Assembly: GCF_000203795.2 (NCBI RefSeq) | Contig: NW_006281103.1 | Location: 1,063,658-1,127,657, forward strand | DNA length: 64,000 bases | From: Batrachochytrium dendrobatidis JAM81 | Lineage: Eukaryota > Chytridiomycota > Chytridiomycetes > Rhizophydiales | Reading direction: 5' to 3' | Part shown: positions 12,393 through 24,000 of the stretch, piece by piece | Position numbering within the stretch: position 1 is the stretch's first letter | How the letters are laid out: the number at the start of each line of letters is the position of its first letter | Program-made: the position numbers and the translations under genes | Notes under the pieces: model-generated | The model's database searches: none | What the model saw: the letters and a program-made list of their open reading frames with translations, nothing else | What the model was told of the DNA's origin: nothing

Positions 12393-14151
12393 TCAATCAT
12401 CCTTTACAGTAGAACCATGAGATGATTTAGAAGGTTCTTGTGGTTGATTCAGTACAATCGATACTGCTGCTGCCACTTGCTCTGCAGTGACTTGTGACAA
12501 GTTTCCTGAAAAAGTTTCAGGAACAAAATGTAGTCCATTCTTGAGTATAGATACACAGTTTTATGCATGTCAGTTTCGGTAATCTGCAACTAGAAAACAT
12601 CATGACTCAAGTTAAACTCACTTCTTCATAAATTTCAGAAAGTCGTTTGGCACCATCTCGATTGACCACCAAATGACGCAGCCAGCGAATCTCCATGTCC
12701 TGAGTACGAAGTTGATCTTTCATATACTGGACACGATCAGTCATCTGCTTTGCTGTCTGCTCAATCGCCTGTTCTCGAGCCTTTTTCTTGGCACGGAAGC
12801 GAGCAGATGCAGCAGTGTTACGACGACGCTTATCCAACTCTTCTTCCAGTGCTCCATCAGCAGTATCCCGTGCAGCAGATTTACCTTTTGCGTTTTCAGA
12901 TGTTGGTGCAGTAGATGTAGCTGCAGATCCTGCTTTAAATGATATAGGTGACTCCAAAGTAGGAGTCGTAGAAACAGCATCTGTAGTAGAACCAGTAGTT
13001 GCTGGAGCAACGATAGTTCCAGCAGAGGGATTGGTAATGACAGTTGGAGGCATGGCAGAAAAAGGATAAGTTGGTAATGTCGATGCAGAACTACCAGTAA
13101 AAGAGGGATTCATATATGGTTGCACATGGAGGTTCAAGTTTGGTATTGTTGGAATGTCTGATGAACCGACCAGAGATTGAGCTGAGCGGTTTGTGGCCAG
13201 TGGTAATAGATTTGGCATTACCACATTATTAGTAGATAATGGAGCAAATGTCAGCAACTGTTGAAGATACATATTTTTGGTAGCATCATCGATAAGATGC
13301 AATAAGTTTCCTGAATTGTTTACAATAGTGCTCGATACTAATGAAGCAATGTACTGCTGTATGAGCGCAGGATTGATACCAGGCGGAATAGTCATTGGTT
13401 GCTGAGCAAACTGTTGTTGCAGAGTATGCGATAGTCCCTGCTGTTGAAGTAAAGGTTGATCATTGATGGGCACAGGAGGATGCAATGGATTCGCAAGAGC
13501 CGGAGGAGTAAAGTGTGTAGTAGATAAAGAATGAGATCCATTGCTGCTTCCAACAAGACTGGCCAAGTCAAACTGTGCATCTGGTTTAAATGCTTTTACA
13601 TTCAATATGAAATAGCAATGCGGGTGCTTAGTAATTGTATAAATGATATCAATAGAATAGTGTAGACTTGCATGTCCTCGACTGTAAGCAGCTCAAGCAC
13701 ATTGCTCTTGGCTAAACAGAATACAACACTCTAGACAGTATCCATATATCATCTTACCTGCTAATCCAATATCTTTGTTGAATCCATCGTCATCATCAAA
13801 ATCTGCTGTCAGCCAAAAATCCAAATCATTGGCCAGTGGTGGTTGTGGAGGTTCGTTGATGCCTAGAGGATTTATATTGAATAGACTTGGCTCAAAAGAG
13901 TCGAGAGCATAAGAGTTCATTCCCATTGTACCACTGATGCTACCATTGCTGGGTGAAAGAGTACTTGAAGTTGTCGTGTTGGTTTTATCGACGGATTGGG
14001 AAGATGGGATGGACTGAGCGATAGCTTCTCCAGCATTCATGTCCATAGCATCAATGGGGAATGTACTATCTCTATGACCAACAACACTATTAGTCTGATA
14101 AACTCGATGTAGGGTCAGCACTAAAGTATAATTCAACACTCACCTCTGCAT
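12393..14151 (-). CDS. bZIP transcription factor, Cys3/Zip1/MetR type
   Basis: The basic region RRRNTAASARFRAKKKAREQAIE followed by a leucine-zipper-like helix matches the Cys3/Zip1/Met28 group of fungal bZIP activators, known for controlling sulphur assimilation. Upstream is a long Ser/Thr/Gln/Pro-rich segment (about 330 residues) and a first part with an acidic stretch (DFWLTADFDDDDGF) that could activate transcription. The proposed start is the ATG at 14151 (MQS...); it joins in phase to SVVGHRDSTFPID using an acceptor at ...CTAATAG. The second exon junction (GLAG to VKAFKPDAQ) is clear. The 3' end is uncertain: after EIYEE a GTGAGT donor leads to a last exon that could end at 12393 (...SHGSTVKDD), but I could not fix its phase. 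Without splicing the frame stops at 12607. Confidence 0.75.
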
Positions 14152-14154
14152 AGA

Positions 14155-14177
14155 GTATTCACGTAAAATGGAATACT
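14155..14177. repeat. solo MITE-type terminal repeat
   Basis: GTATTCACGTAAAATGGAATACT is a match to the element ends found elsewhere in this window, with no partner nearby. It lies three bases upstream of the proposed start codon of the bZIP gene, so it sits in its 5' leader or core promoter. The rest of the 336-bp spacer to the AGC kinase stop is AT-rich and shows nothing else. Confidence 0.6.
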
Positions 14178-14487
14178 TTTTTGCGTCGATCTGCAATTTT
14201 ATTTCTTTGAAATCAACGATTATTTGCTGAACTTGCTAAAAACTGTCTTTTCAACACAACAGTCACATGTGATAATACAGTCAAACTAGTTTAAAACTAA
14301 TTATTCTTTTCTTTGTTTTTGGCATAGCCGTGCATTTTAAACCAAAACCTTCAGATTCATCCATTGCAATCCAGATATGGTTGTCAGTCAAACTCATCTA
14401 TTCATCATCATTATATATTCAAATATAACCTCAGTCCTAAAAAATATCTGGTTTTAAATAGTGCTATCTTGGGTATTAAATTTCATT

Positions 14488-17307
14488 TCAGAATGAAGCA
14501 AAATCAGAATCAATTGACGATTCGTATGAACTCTCGCTCCGAAACTCTTCAATATCGTGTAGATTGACACATTCTTGCCATTCTATTATTTTAGGTGATT
14601 GTACTTGTGGAGTGAATGGCGGAACAAGATATTTGGATGCCACTAGTTCCCAATGAATATCTACAAACCACAAATGTGTCATAATATCTTGTGCACCATT
14701 CTCGTGGCCTAATCTGAATGCTGGGTCTATTGTCAACAGTCCAGTAACAAGAGATCGTACATGTCCTCGATGTTCTCGTGCAAATTGTAGTCTTCCTTCA
14801 ATTACATTGTCATAGATCATATTCAGACTCTTGTCTTTGAAAGGAGTGTAACCGCACACGAGTTCATAGAGAATGACCCCAAGAGACCACCAATCTACCA
14901 AATGTGCATAGGGTTCTTGTAGTATGACTTCTGGTGCCATATATTCTGGCGTTCCACAAAACGACGATGTGGTAGTCGATACAAGTTTAGCAAACCCAAA
15001 ATCTGCAAGTTTGATATGTCCCGTTCTATCCAACAGTATATTCTAAACAACACCAACATAGAATTATTAGTACTTTAATCCAACATTCACAGATTCAAAA
15101 ATAAACATACTTCTGGTTTGAGATCTCGATGAACTATGCCATGTGAATGTAGGTATTCCACTGCAGTGGTAATCTCTATCACAAAAAACCGTGCTTGCCG
15201 ACCATCAAATTTCTAAACATGCATTGTCATGCGAACAGAAAGATGATTCAAAATAATCAAAGTTGGACTGGTTAGATTGCATCAGTCAAAAATAGTTCAA
15301 GAGTCTAGTTTTGTCAAGTAGTGTATGGCTAAACTGACTCACCCCAACCCGCTTCATAATTCTATATAGATCGCCACCATCCACATACTCAAACAAAAAA
15401 AACAAGTGCGAGGGACTCAAAAACGTATGTAGTAATCCAACAATCAATGGATGCGTAACTGACTCTAAAATATTCTTTTCGTATAGCACTTGTTTTGTTA
15501 GTTTGGCTTCGACAATGTTTGCCTTGTGCATGGTTTTGAGTGCGTAATAGTCGTCTGCTCGACTTTTAAGACGCACAAGAAATACGTCAGCAAATCCACC
15601 CGAAGCTATTTTGCGAATAAAATGAAGATCCTCTGGACTCGAAACTCGACGTGTTAGAGATGAGGCATGAATGGACTGGGATGCAGAAGGCATTGGACCA
15701 TGACCTGTATGATCTAAATGGTTGCTGCTGTTGTGACTCTTGGACTGGCTTTGATTTGACGACTCGTCCATTTCATCTATTTTACTCGATTCTTTTCTTG
15801 ATGGATTTGATGAATTATGACTTTTGGGTATGCTTGGTTCAAGATATGCGCTGGATATTCTTTGTATCGCAGGTATAATTTGTGACTCTTGTTTGCTAGA
15901 TAATCCCTTTGATTTGTGTGAAAGAGTCGTGTCCGATACAATGATATTGGGAAAAGCATCGCTGGATCCATCAAGGAGTCTGGCCGTATGATGGTTATAT
16001 CTCCACTTCTTTTTGTATTTCCTAAATAAACTCTTAATTTTTTTTAAAGCCCGTTGATAGAACATTGGAGATATGTGTTTACTTGAATTAACTGCTTGAT
16101 CCTGCCCAGAAAGAGTGGAGTTTGATAAGGCAACATTTGCTTGTGATTGAGCAACAGACATTTGTGAAGATTTAAACAATTGGTTTTGACGACACCATAT
16201 GCGGGGACCAAACAATGCCCATATAGAATTGGCTGATGGTGTAGGATCACAATCAGGAATGTGTGGACTTTCGACTTGGCAGGAATCTATTTGCTGGATT
16301 GACTGGTGATTATGTTGAACATTGGGTGGATAATCAAATCGACCAAGTTGTGAAATATTGGTATCTTGTTTGGTTATGGCTGTATCGCGTGTCCCAATTA
16401 TGGTTGGATGTAGTAAAGATTCATTCTGAAGATTAGCATTGTGATTTATCGGAACCATGTCAATGTTTTGATTCGACTTGGGTTTCACGACACTCATATC
16501 AGCCGCAAGTTCAAAATTAGGTGCGGCCCATTCGTCTTTTGTATTATTCATGGGCTCCATGTAGGTGAATCGGTCAGGACTAAGTGGAGGCATGAGTGTT
16601 TCGACACTTCGCAGGTTTTCCGATAAAGATTTCATGTCTGCCAACGTAGACATAAAATTTGCATTTGTACTCGAATCGGTAGATTTGGGAATTAACAATG
16701 CCTGATCAATAGCAGATTCAGAATGCCAAGATGAAGGCTCAAGTTTAGTAGATGATGGCTGTGAGCAAACCATTTGAGAGTCGGTCGAAACCAGCGATGT
16801 GTGGATAATTTCGGATTTAGGTTGTGAATATGGCTCGAGTACATTAGATGAAGGGATGTTTGTAGATGGGCGGGATGTGAATATTTTGGAGGTTTTGTGA
16901 CGCAGCCAAGATAGCACTCGAGGTTGATGAAAAGTAGATACAGGACGCTTTTTAGATATTTCGCTACTTACACATGCATTTTTTATGGCAGATTCACGGC
17001 AGCCCGATTCTGCCCTATCCATAAAGTCAGATGTTGGTTTATCAGCTTTATGAATTTTAGGTAAAAATATGTCGGCATTGGTTAGATTTGCAGTGTGAGT
17101 TGAGGTGGTAGCAGCAGTAGTTGTTGCTGTCACGGTCATTATTGCTGGTGTGGGAGATATGTCAGTAGTATTGCTTTCACAATAAATATCAGTGGGAGTC
17201 AACTTTGGGGAAGTAGTATGACGTTGCATGAGGTAATTTAAAACCCAAATTAATACCAAGGCAATGATGAGATGGGTGTGCAAGTCAGCACTAACAAGTT
17301 TCGCCAA
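14488..17307 (-). CDS. AGC-family protein kinase with N-terminal membrane segment
   Basis: Starts at 17307 with MAKLVSADLHTH and an immediate hydrophobic stretch (LIIALVLIWVLNYLM) that reads as one membrane anchor. About 520 residues of Ser/Thr/Asn/Gln-rich, probably disordered sequence follow, then the kinase domain. Catalytic elements are present: beta-3 lysine in YYALKTM, alpha-C glutamate in LYEKNIL, HRDLKPE, DFGFAK and GTPEYMAPEV. The AGC tail shows PPFTPQ. The glycine loop is odd: IASGGFADV replaces the first and third glycines of GxGxxG with alanine. Three exons; introns near 15040-15110 and 15215-15340. No PH, C1 or C2 domain is visible. Active kinase is likely from the intact catalytic residues, but the substrate is unknown. 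Confidence 0.85.
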
Positions 17308-18148
17308 TCTTAATAAAATAGTCCAGCAGGAAAAGCAACGTCAAAAGTAATAGGATATCAATTTTTAATGTGATGAGAGAAAAAACAACCTTTTTCAACC
17401 CGCATGGACAACATTTTTGTATCGTTATGGTCCTGCACTGCAAGTTTCCAATTGTTTGTGATGTTGGTGTGGCAGGATATCAGTGCAGGTGGAGGCTAAG
17501 CAATGAGAAGTCCAGAAGTTGAGCAACACGCCTCACTCACCTGCTGCAGATCCACTTTAGATAATAGAAATAAATTTGTTGTTTGAATGATGGTGAGCAA
17601 TGCCTATTTGCTGTAAACTACTAGTTTAATGTATTAGTGATCCTCAATCCAGGTATATCCATTACGTGACACCTGGTATATGTTTCTCCGCCTGCAATAG
17701 GAGAAAAGCTAAATCTGGCGATTCTTTTTCGGCATATCATAATTGCCAACTGAATACACTTTTAGATAAATTAGACTCTGTCAGGCCAACAATCGCGCCA
17801 TCAGTGCCATATGTTTGTCAAGTACTTTATCCACAAAATCTTTTGATGATAATCGTTTGGATGACTGTTCAAATCCATTGTTTTGAAACATAGCCGTCAT
17901 CCGCTTGATTACTTGGAAACAATGCAGCTATAGTCGGGCGTTTCCACTATTATCATAATTACTAAAACATTGATAACATTGAGTAGAATATTTGAATTAT
18001 TGCATTCGTGGTAGATTTGAACAAAATGCCTTGCATCAATTAGCTGCAAGCAAGCACATGCTTGCCATTATATAAAGCCATTAACAAGAAATACCTCGAC
18101 GTTTTGACCAAGACTGAATACATCTGTCGCATTTTAAACAGTTTGTTT
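17308..18148. other. divergent intergenic spacer
   Basis: Spacer between the AGC kinase (-) and acylphosphatase (+). The open frame 17666-17893 lacks motifs and I do not call it. No RNA gene or repeat recognised. Confidence 0.4.
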
Positions 18149-18643
18149 ATGAGCAGTAACACAACACCCATTGCCATAACCATCAATGCCTCTTTTGAAG
18201 TGATGGGCAGAGTTCAAGGCAAGTATTCGGCCATCCCACTTCGTTGTTTGAAATAAAGTATCTCCAAAACCTTTCAAACCCAACTGCTGAGAATATAAAT
18301 TGGACATTAATATAACGCCATTTTAGGAGTGTTTTTCAGAAAATATACCAAAAAGTATGCAGATGGTTTAGGGCTAGTTGGATGGGTACGCAACACCAGT
18401 AGCGGGTCGGTAGTTGGTATTGCTCAAGGCTCAAAGGAAGATATTACCAAATTGTAAGTGGGCATAATCGGGCAGCATATTGGTAAACCACGACAGACCC
18501 ACACATTTGCATGCTCACTTTTTTTGCCTAGTAAAACTTGGATATGCACCAAAGGATCGCCAAAGTCAGTTATTACACAGTGCAAGGTTGATACCAAGGC
18601 CATTGATAATGTCCAATTTAACTCGTTTGAAATAAAGAGCTAA
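18149..18643 (+). CDS. acylphosphatase
   Basis: Small enzyme hydrolysing acyl phosphates such as carbamoyl phosphate or 1,3-bisphosphoglycerate. Three exons encode a family-sized protein of about 110 residues. Exon 1 gives FEVMGRVQG, exon 2 VFFRKYTKKYADGLGLVGWVRNTSSGSVVGIAQG, exon 3 KTWICTKGSPKSVITQ. The catalytic arginine (GRVQGVFFR) and asparagine (GWVRNTSSG) are both in place, so it should be active. The first intron (18219-18326) needs a GC donor to keep frame; the second is GT-AG and phase 2. The start is the ATG at 18149, giving a short N-terminal extension before the fold. Convergent with IMP4. Confidence 0.92.
18219..18326 (+). other. GC-AG intron (intron 1 of acylphosphatase)
   Basis: The exon ends GTTCAAG and the intron begins GCAAGTATTC; the acceptor is ATTTTAG before GAGTG. 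This gives the invariant GRVQGVFFR. Using the GT two bases later throws the frame. 108 nt. Confidence 0.85.
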
Positions 18644-18773
18644 AGAGCTGACACTACATTGATTCATAGCTGCCATCACTTGCCAACAAAAAATAGTGTA
18701 GCCAACTAGACAATGTAAATGGACACCGTGATTGGAATAATGACCTCGAATTTTTATTTGGTGGATAATCAGA

Positions 18774-20261
18774 CTACAACACATCTCGTTTCTTAGCAGT
18801 ACGTTGGTACGGTCTGAATACCCATTCCGTGTCAGCTTCCTTGATATCTACAGTTCCTTGTTTGATTTCGTATACTAAGTTGTACATTAGATTGTTAGTA
18901 AAATAAAAATAAATCAGCTTGGTTGGTCCATACACTTCCTAGACAGATTGACACATGGTAAAATCACAGAAACCCAATACGGCTCCAACTTACAGCGCAT
19001 TTCAAAACGAGGTCCAACTTCGGCTAGCTGAATCTCGCCATCCACCTTGTAAAAGACATGATGGCGGTATGAAATATAATCACTACTATTTGCAAATGTC
19101 ATGACACGCTTGCTATCTTCCTTTGGAACAGGAAACAGATACTTTAAGATGTTTTGCACCTACAATGCCAATTAAATTCAAGCATGAGTGAATAAACTCC
19201 ATATTCAAGTCAATCTTTCAAATTGACATACTCGCTGTCCAAGCTTGGAGTTGAAATTTTCAAATATCAAATGAGGAAATTGCTCAGATACAGTTCCACG
19301 GTCTGGAATATCGTGTCGCAGTACCACATTGTGCAATGTAAAATATGCTGTAGGTCCATATGGAAAGTGTGAAATGACCATGCCATCTAATCCGCAATGT
19401 AACCAACAAGTAGTGATTAGTTTCATCGACTCGACATTAATGACAACGCAAGCGTTTTACCTGGTTGACCACGATGCTCGTGTAGAATAATGAGATCTGT
19501 GGCATCACTTTTACGACAAGCGTCAACAATATCTTCAATAATGTAGTTACCACGATTCATTCGCTGAGAGTTGGGAAACATGAGTTTCAATTCCTGTAGC
19601 AATAATCAGAATTTCAAAATGCAATTAATTTCAAGTCTTGATGACAAGCTCCCATTTATAATCAGATTTTACTCAAAAACCATACTTTGGAAAACATGGT
19701 TAACCGACTGCTTGGGTCACGAGATGTGGTCAGTAATACTTTTGGATCAACTTCACCTGCTCGTGCATATTCGTCATCAATATGATTTGTTGGTGCTACA
19801 TGAATAAAATAGTTTTAGTCAATGATGTGTTGGATTATGCAGCTCACATAATAAAGTATATAGATTTAACACGAGAATTATAGTCAAGTAGGAAACGCAC
19901 CTGTTTGATTTTCATCAAATACCAAATCCTTTCTCAACTCCTCGGCATCGTTTCTGATATCTCCTGGGATTGGTTTTCCATCTAGTTGTTGTAAAGCATT
20001 ACATTATATACATATGAATTATAAAAGCGGTTCATGATACATGTGGTTGATATGTTTTCAAAATGATGTAAAATAATCCAGATAAGCCATGATTGTTAGT
20101 GACCTAAAGTAGTACTGATATGATTTTCTGCAAATCAAGCTAGTCTGACCTTCAATTGCCTGCTTCAATTGCTGCTTTCGCTCGTAAATGAGATTGTCCT
20201 TGGACTCGGAAGCCTTTCGATAAAGATACTCTCGACGAAGTCTAGTTTGTCTTCTAATCAT
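18774..20261 (-). CDS. IMP4: U3 snoRNP protein IMP4
   Basis: Brix-domain component of the U3 snoRNP/SSU processome, needed for early 18S pre-rRNA cleavage in the nucleolus. The N-terminus [21 protein letters not shown] matches IMP4. Further exons carry [68 protein letters not shown] and [29 protein letters not shown], all strongly conserved. The C-terminus ([16 protein letters not shown]) also matches. The gene is split into many small exons with introns of about 60-110 nt. Full-length by comparison with the family (about 290 residues). Divergent from the mS34-like gene, with about 160 bp between the start codons. Confidence 0.95.
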
Positions 20262-20424
20262 TATGATCCTATTGTAGTTGAATGTCGATACTACCTGGCT
20301 AAATTACTGTAAAAAAAAATTATTTTTTTCAAAGATTTTAGCAGCTTGATTTTGGCCATCAAATATTTTGGGCAAAACTAAACTGCCAAAAAATAAACGG
20401 CGTTTTCTTTTCGTCTTGGACATC

Positions 20425-20891
20425 ATGTCTTCTGTCATTCGAGATTTATGGGGCAAATACCCATCCTTTTTGAAGCTGCGAGGTCACAAAACTCTGTTGG
20501 ACCTTATTGGAGACCTTCCAAATTCTGGAAAGGGTAGAAGAGTTTCACCCACGCTTTGGCATCAGCGGGGAAAGAAAATGTCATGGTATGAAATCGATCG
20601 AGTTGAAATGGATTTGGTAAGCGAGTTCAGCATTGCTTGCCAAGTGCATGGTGCATCAATCTACTATTTCAAAAAATTGAGTCTGTTGTAACTTACTGTT
20701 TCAATTATTTTGATTTATTGGATGTAAAGGCTACAAACAAGGCACAGGTGTTTGGAACCAAATTTATAAACGGTGTAGGAGCAGACAAGATCGCACCTAT
20801 TGGCATTGCATTCACTGAAAACTGGAGATTCCACTATTTCTCTGAAGAGATAAAAACAATTGAAAAAAAGCTAGGCATTGAAAAGGTCTAA
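20425..20891 (+). CDS. probable mitochondrial small-subunit ribosomal protein mS34
   Basis: Two exons (20425-about 20615, and about 20730-20891) give a protein of about 118 residues starting MSSVIRDLWGKYPSFLKLRG. The segment GKGRRVSPTLWHQRGKKMSWYEIDRVEMDL followed by ATNKAQVFGTKFINGVG resembles the MRP-S34 family core (a charged Leu-Leu-Gly start, GRLVTRKSW-like and WGILTFKG-like blocks). This is recognition by pattern, not a search. The ATG at 20425 is preferred because nothing upstream in frame starts with ATG. Convergent with CCDC180, 120 bp between stops. If not mS34, it is a short conserved protein of unknown function. Confidence 0.5.
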
Positions 20892-21013
20892 TCTACACAA
20901 CCACCACATTCAAACTCAACCCAGCGTTTCAACCACTTTATAGCCCCTAGTCCAATCTCGAAACAGATTCAGTTGAGGTTTTAAGAAATACATTTATATT
21001 GCGTCTTGAAATC

Positions 21014-24000
21014 TTAGTAGGATGACTTGATTCGTGATACATTGTTTTGCCATTTTAAACGCCATTGATGCTCGGCCGTCTGCTCGATCTGAATCTGCTC
21101 ATTCAACAACCTAATGCGTCGATTAATTTCTAATGAAAATTTGTCCAATGTACTATCGCGACTTGCAATTAAATCCGTATGAAGTGGAGTAGATCTAGCT
21201 TTCAGCACCTGGGCTAAGTGGTATCGTTTGTTTTAAATATGTTGGTTGTCAATTGGTGCAGAAACATTAAAATTCAACACTGTAGCAATGCATTGATGTC
21301 ATGGAAATCCTAATACAGCTCCACTTACGTTGATAGACCTCTGACTGAAGAGATGCAAATGGAAAAGAGCTGGTGGAACACGCTGCCCATCTTTTAGTTT
21401 TGCTGGGCTTGGAAATATTTAGTGTCTGCGAAAATACTTGACTATTTCCTTGATGCAGAGTGTGCATTTCTTTGACTGCAGACTGATTGTTGGATAGTTT
21501 CAGCATACTAATCTTGACTTCTGCCTGTCTTGCCATTTCCGCACGATCGGCCACCTGGTCTGTTTAAAGCAATATTCAATGTTACTACATTCACTCAAGC
21601 AATAGACTTGGATAGAAAAATGGTCAATACGCTATAAAATGTACAAAACTTACTTGAAATCTCAAGCATATCTTTACCAAGCAAAACCAGTCCATCAAAA
21701 ATTGCTGAAAGTACGTATGCCGAATACTCGACCTTTTCTGTAAACTCTATTGATAAATTTTGAAGTCTTTGTGTACATGACTCGCAGAGCTGTTCAATAC
21801 ACGCTTTGTATTCAAGGCATGTGTTTTGTGCAGCCTGGTCAAGTTTTTCCAGTTCAACTTCCCATCGTGGATGTCCAAGACTTAGTTTGAGTTGTCTTTC
21901 CTGGTCTTCCTTGCTTTTGTAAATGGCCGATCGATGTCGAGCAAAATGGATTGTACAATCGCGCCATTCATGCAGCAAAGTTTCTTCTGTTTCTTGTGCC
22001 AAAACTCTGTAAATGTATGGAATTGATTTTGAAAACTCTTGATAAACAAAATTCAAGATTGAACAAAACTCTGCAATAGATTATTAGTAATGTGCTTGAA
22101 ATAGTAAATTTTGTCAAACTTGAAACCTAACCAACACACCTTTAATCTTTTCCTTTCTCCATTGTTCAGCTTGAATTTCAACTTTGGCAAGCAGCTGGTC
22201 AATTGATTTCATGTAATGGTACTGGTTGGGTAAAATTTCATCTTTTTTGCGAATATCCTTCTCAGATCGCATGGCATAGTATCCCTCGCAGTGTTCCTGA
22301 ATATCCTGTCTAGTATTTTTAAACCAACGCATGTACAATTGAGTGTACTTTAAAATGCTATTGTTGCCCATCAAATCTTTCATGACAGCATTTGACTGCA
22401 ATGAACCATGTTGAAACCCATCATTGGATAAAGTGCTAAGTTTTGTATCTGATGCCACGATGCAATTGACCGACTGTAAGCTTCCTGCGGATCTAGGTGC
22501 ATTGTATTTTCGAAAACTTGAACCTTTTTGACTTTCCTTTAGCATAGCATCGTTAGATAAAATAGTCGATGCAGAATATGATCGCGAGTAGCTTTCGCGC
22601 CTCTCCGCTTTTGCCTGTCCTGTTGCATATTCACTGGAATCTGAAAGCGTTAGAATGCTAGTAGACATTAGTTTTTGCGACCGAGTGTTACTTTCAATAG
22701 ATTGCAGTTCACCGTCCAGCCCGAGTTTTGGTAAAGTACAATCCGAATTGATCAGACTGGTTTTCTTCAATCCCTCGTTTGATCTGGATTCATATTTTTG
22801 CTGCGCAAGTTGCACAGAGCTTTCGCTACCTTGTTTGGTATCCAAATCCTTGCGTGATCCAGTAGCTTTTTTTGGTAACTTTGGTAATGACGACATTAAA
22901 GCTGCTGCAGATATATCATTTTGTTTATCGCACTTCCATTCTGCCAAGGTTTTTGGCGAATTAGCATTAAATATGGCTGGATAGACATTGACGTTGAGAC
23001 AATCGAGATAGTAAGCATTTTTGGAAATTTGGAATCTGATGTGTTCACATTCAGATATATAATGCTGCATTTTAATCTAAAATTCAACATAGATATAAGA
23101 TCAGCATCATGGTAAGCTATTGTGTTTTGAAACCATGGTATGTAGTTTGTACATACCCAAGTAAACTCGGAGTTTTCTCGTAAACTATGCAGCGATTTGA
23201 TTTTTAACTCTAGTTCTTTTTGTGATGCCGTATATCGAACCCACTACAATCAAAACATTATTTTGGCATTGATTCCATCTATTGACTAACATTGAGCATA
23301 AAAATTAAAGCACATTACCTCGGCTTTGAGTTGAAGCCTCAAACTAGCCAGCGATTGTCCAACTCGATCAATCATATCAAAGTCATCCAGATATGCAGCA
23401 AAATCAATATTAAATTGACTCACACTATTTCCTGTTTCTGTTTGCACTCGCTCAATCTCTTCATCAAATGCCTTGCGCCAATTTTCCAATTCTTGAGAAA
23501 CAGTATCTGGATCTGCCATCCGAAGATCTTTAAGAATTTGCCACGCAGCAGCATGGTTTCCTACCACCCTTGATTTAAGGATTGCAGCCTTTTCATGATC
23601 AAACATATTTGTAGCCGCCAATAAACATTTTTTGAGTGATGTGGAATGCAATCGCATTTGATTGTGAAAATCTGTTTGAAGTTTGCGCAATTCACTGCGT
23701 GATTGGACTTTTTCCATTTTTGTAGCCAAAGGTGCGATGACGAGTGTGGAAAACTCCACGGATATGGCGATTAGTCTTTGGATCTCTGCTGCATATTTAT
23801 TTTGAAGTGTATTGATTTTTTGAAACAGCACACATGCTTCATTTTCGTGGGATGTTCGTAAATGCTTCAACAGATCAAGCCGAGACTGTGCAAGCGTGAA
23901 CACCTTGTGAAGACGCTTTTCGTATTCAATGATCTCCAGATTTCGAGCTGATGTTAGTATCTCAAGCTTTTTTTTAATCCGCTCAGTGATAGATTGGTTA

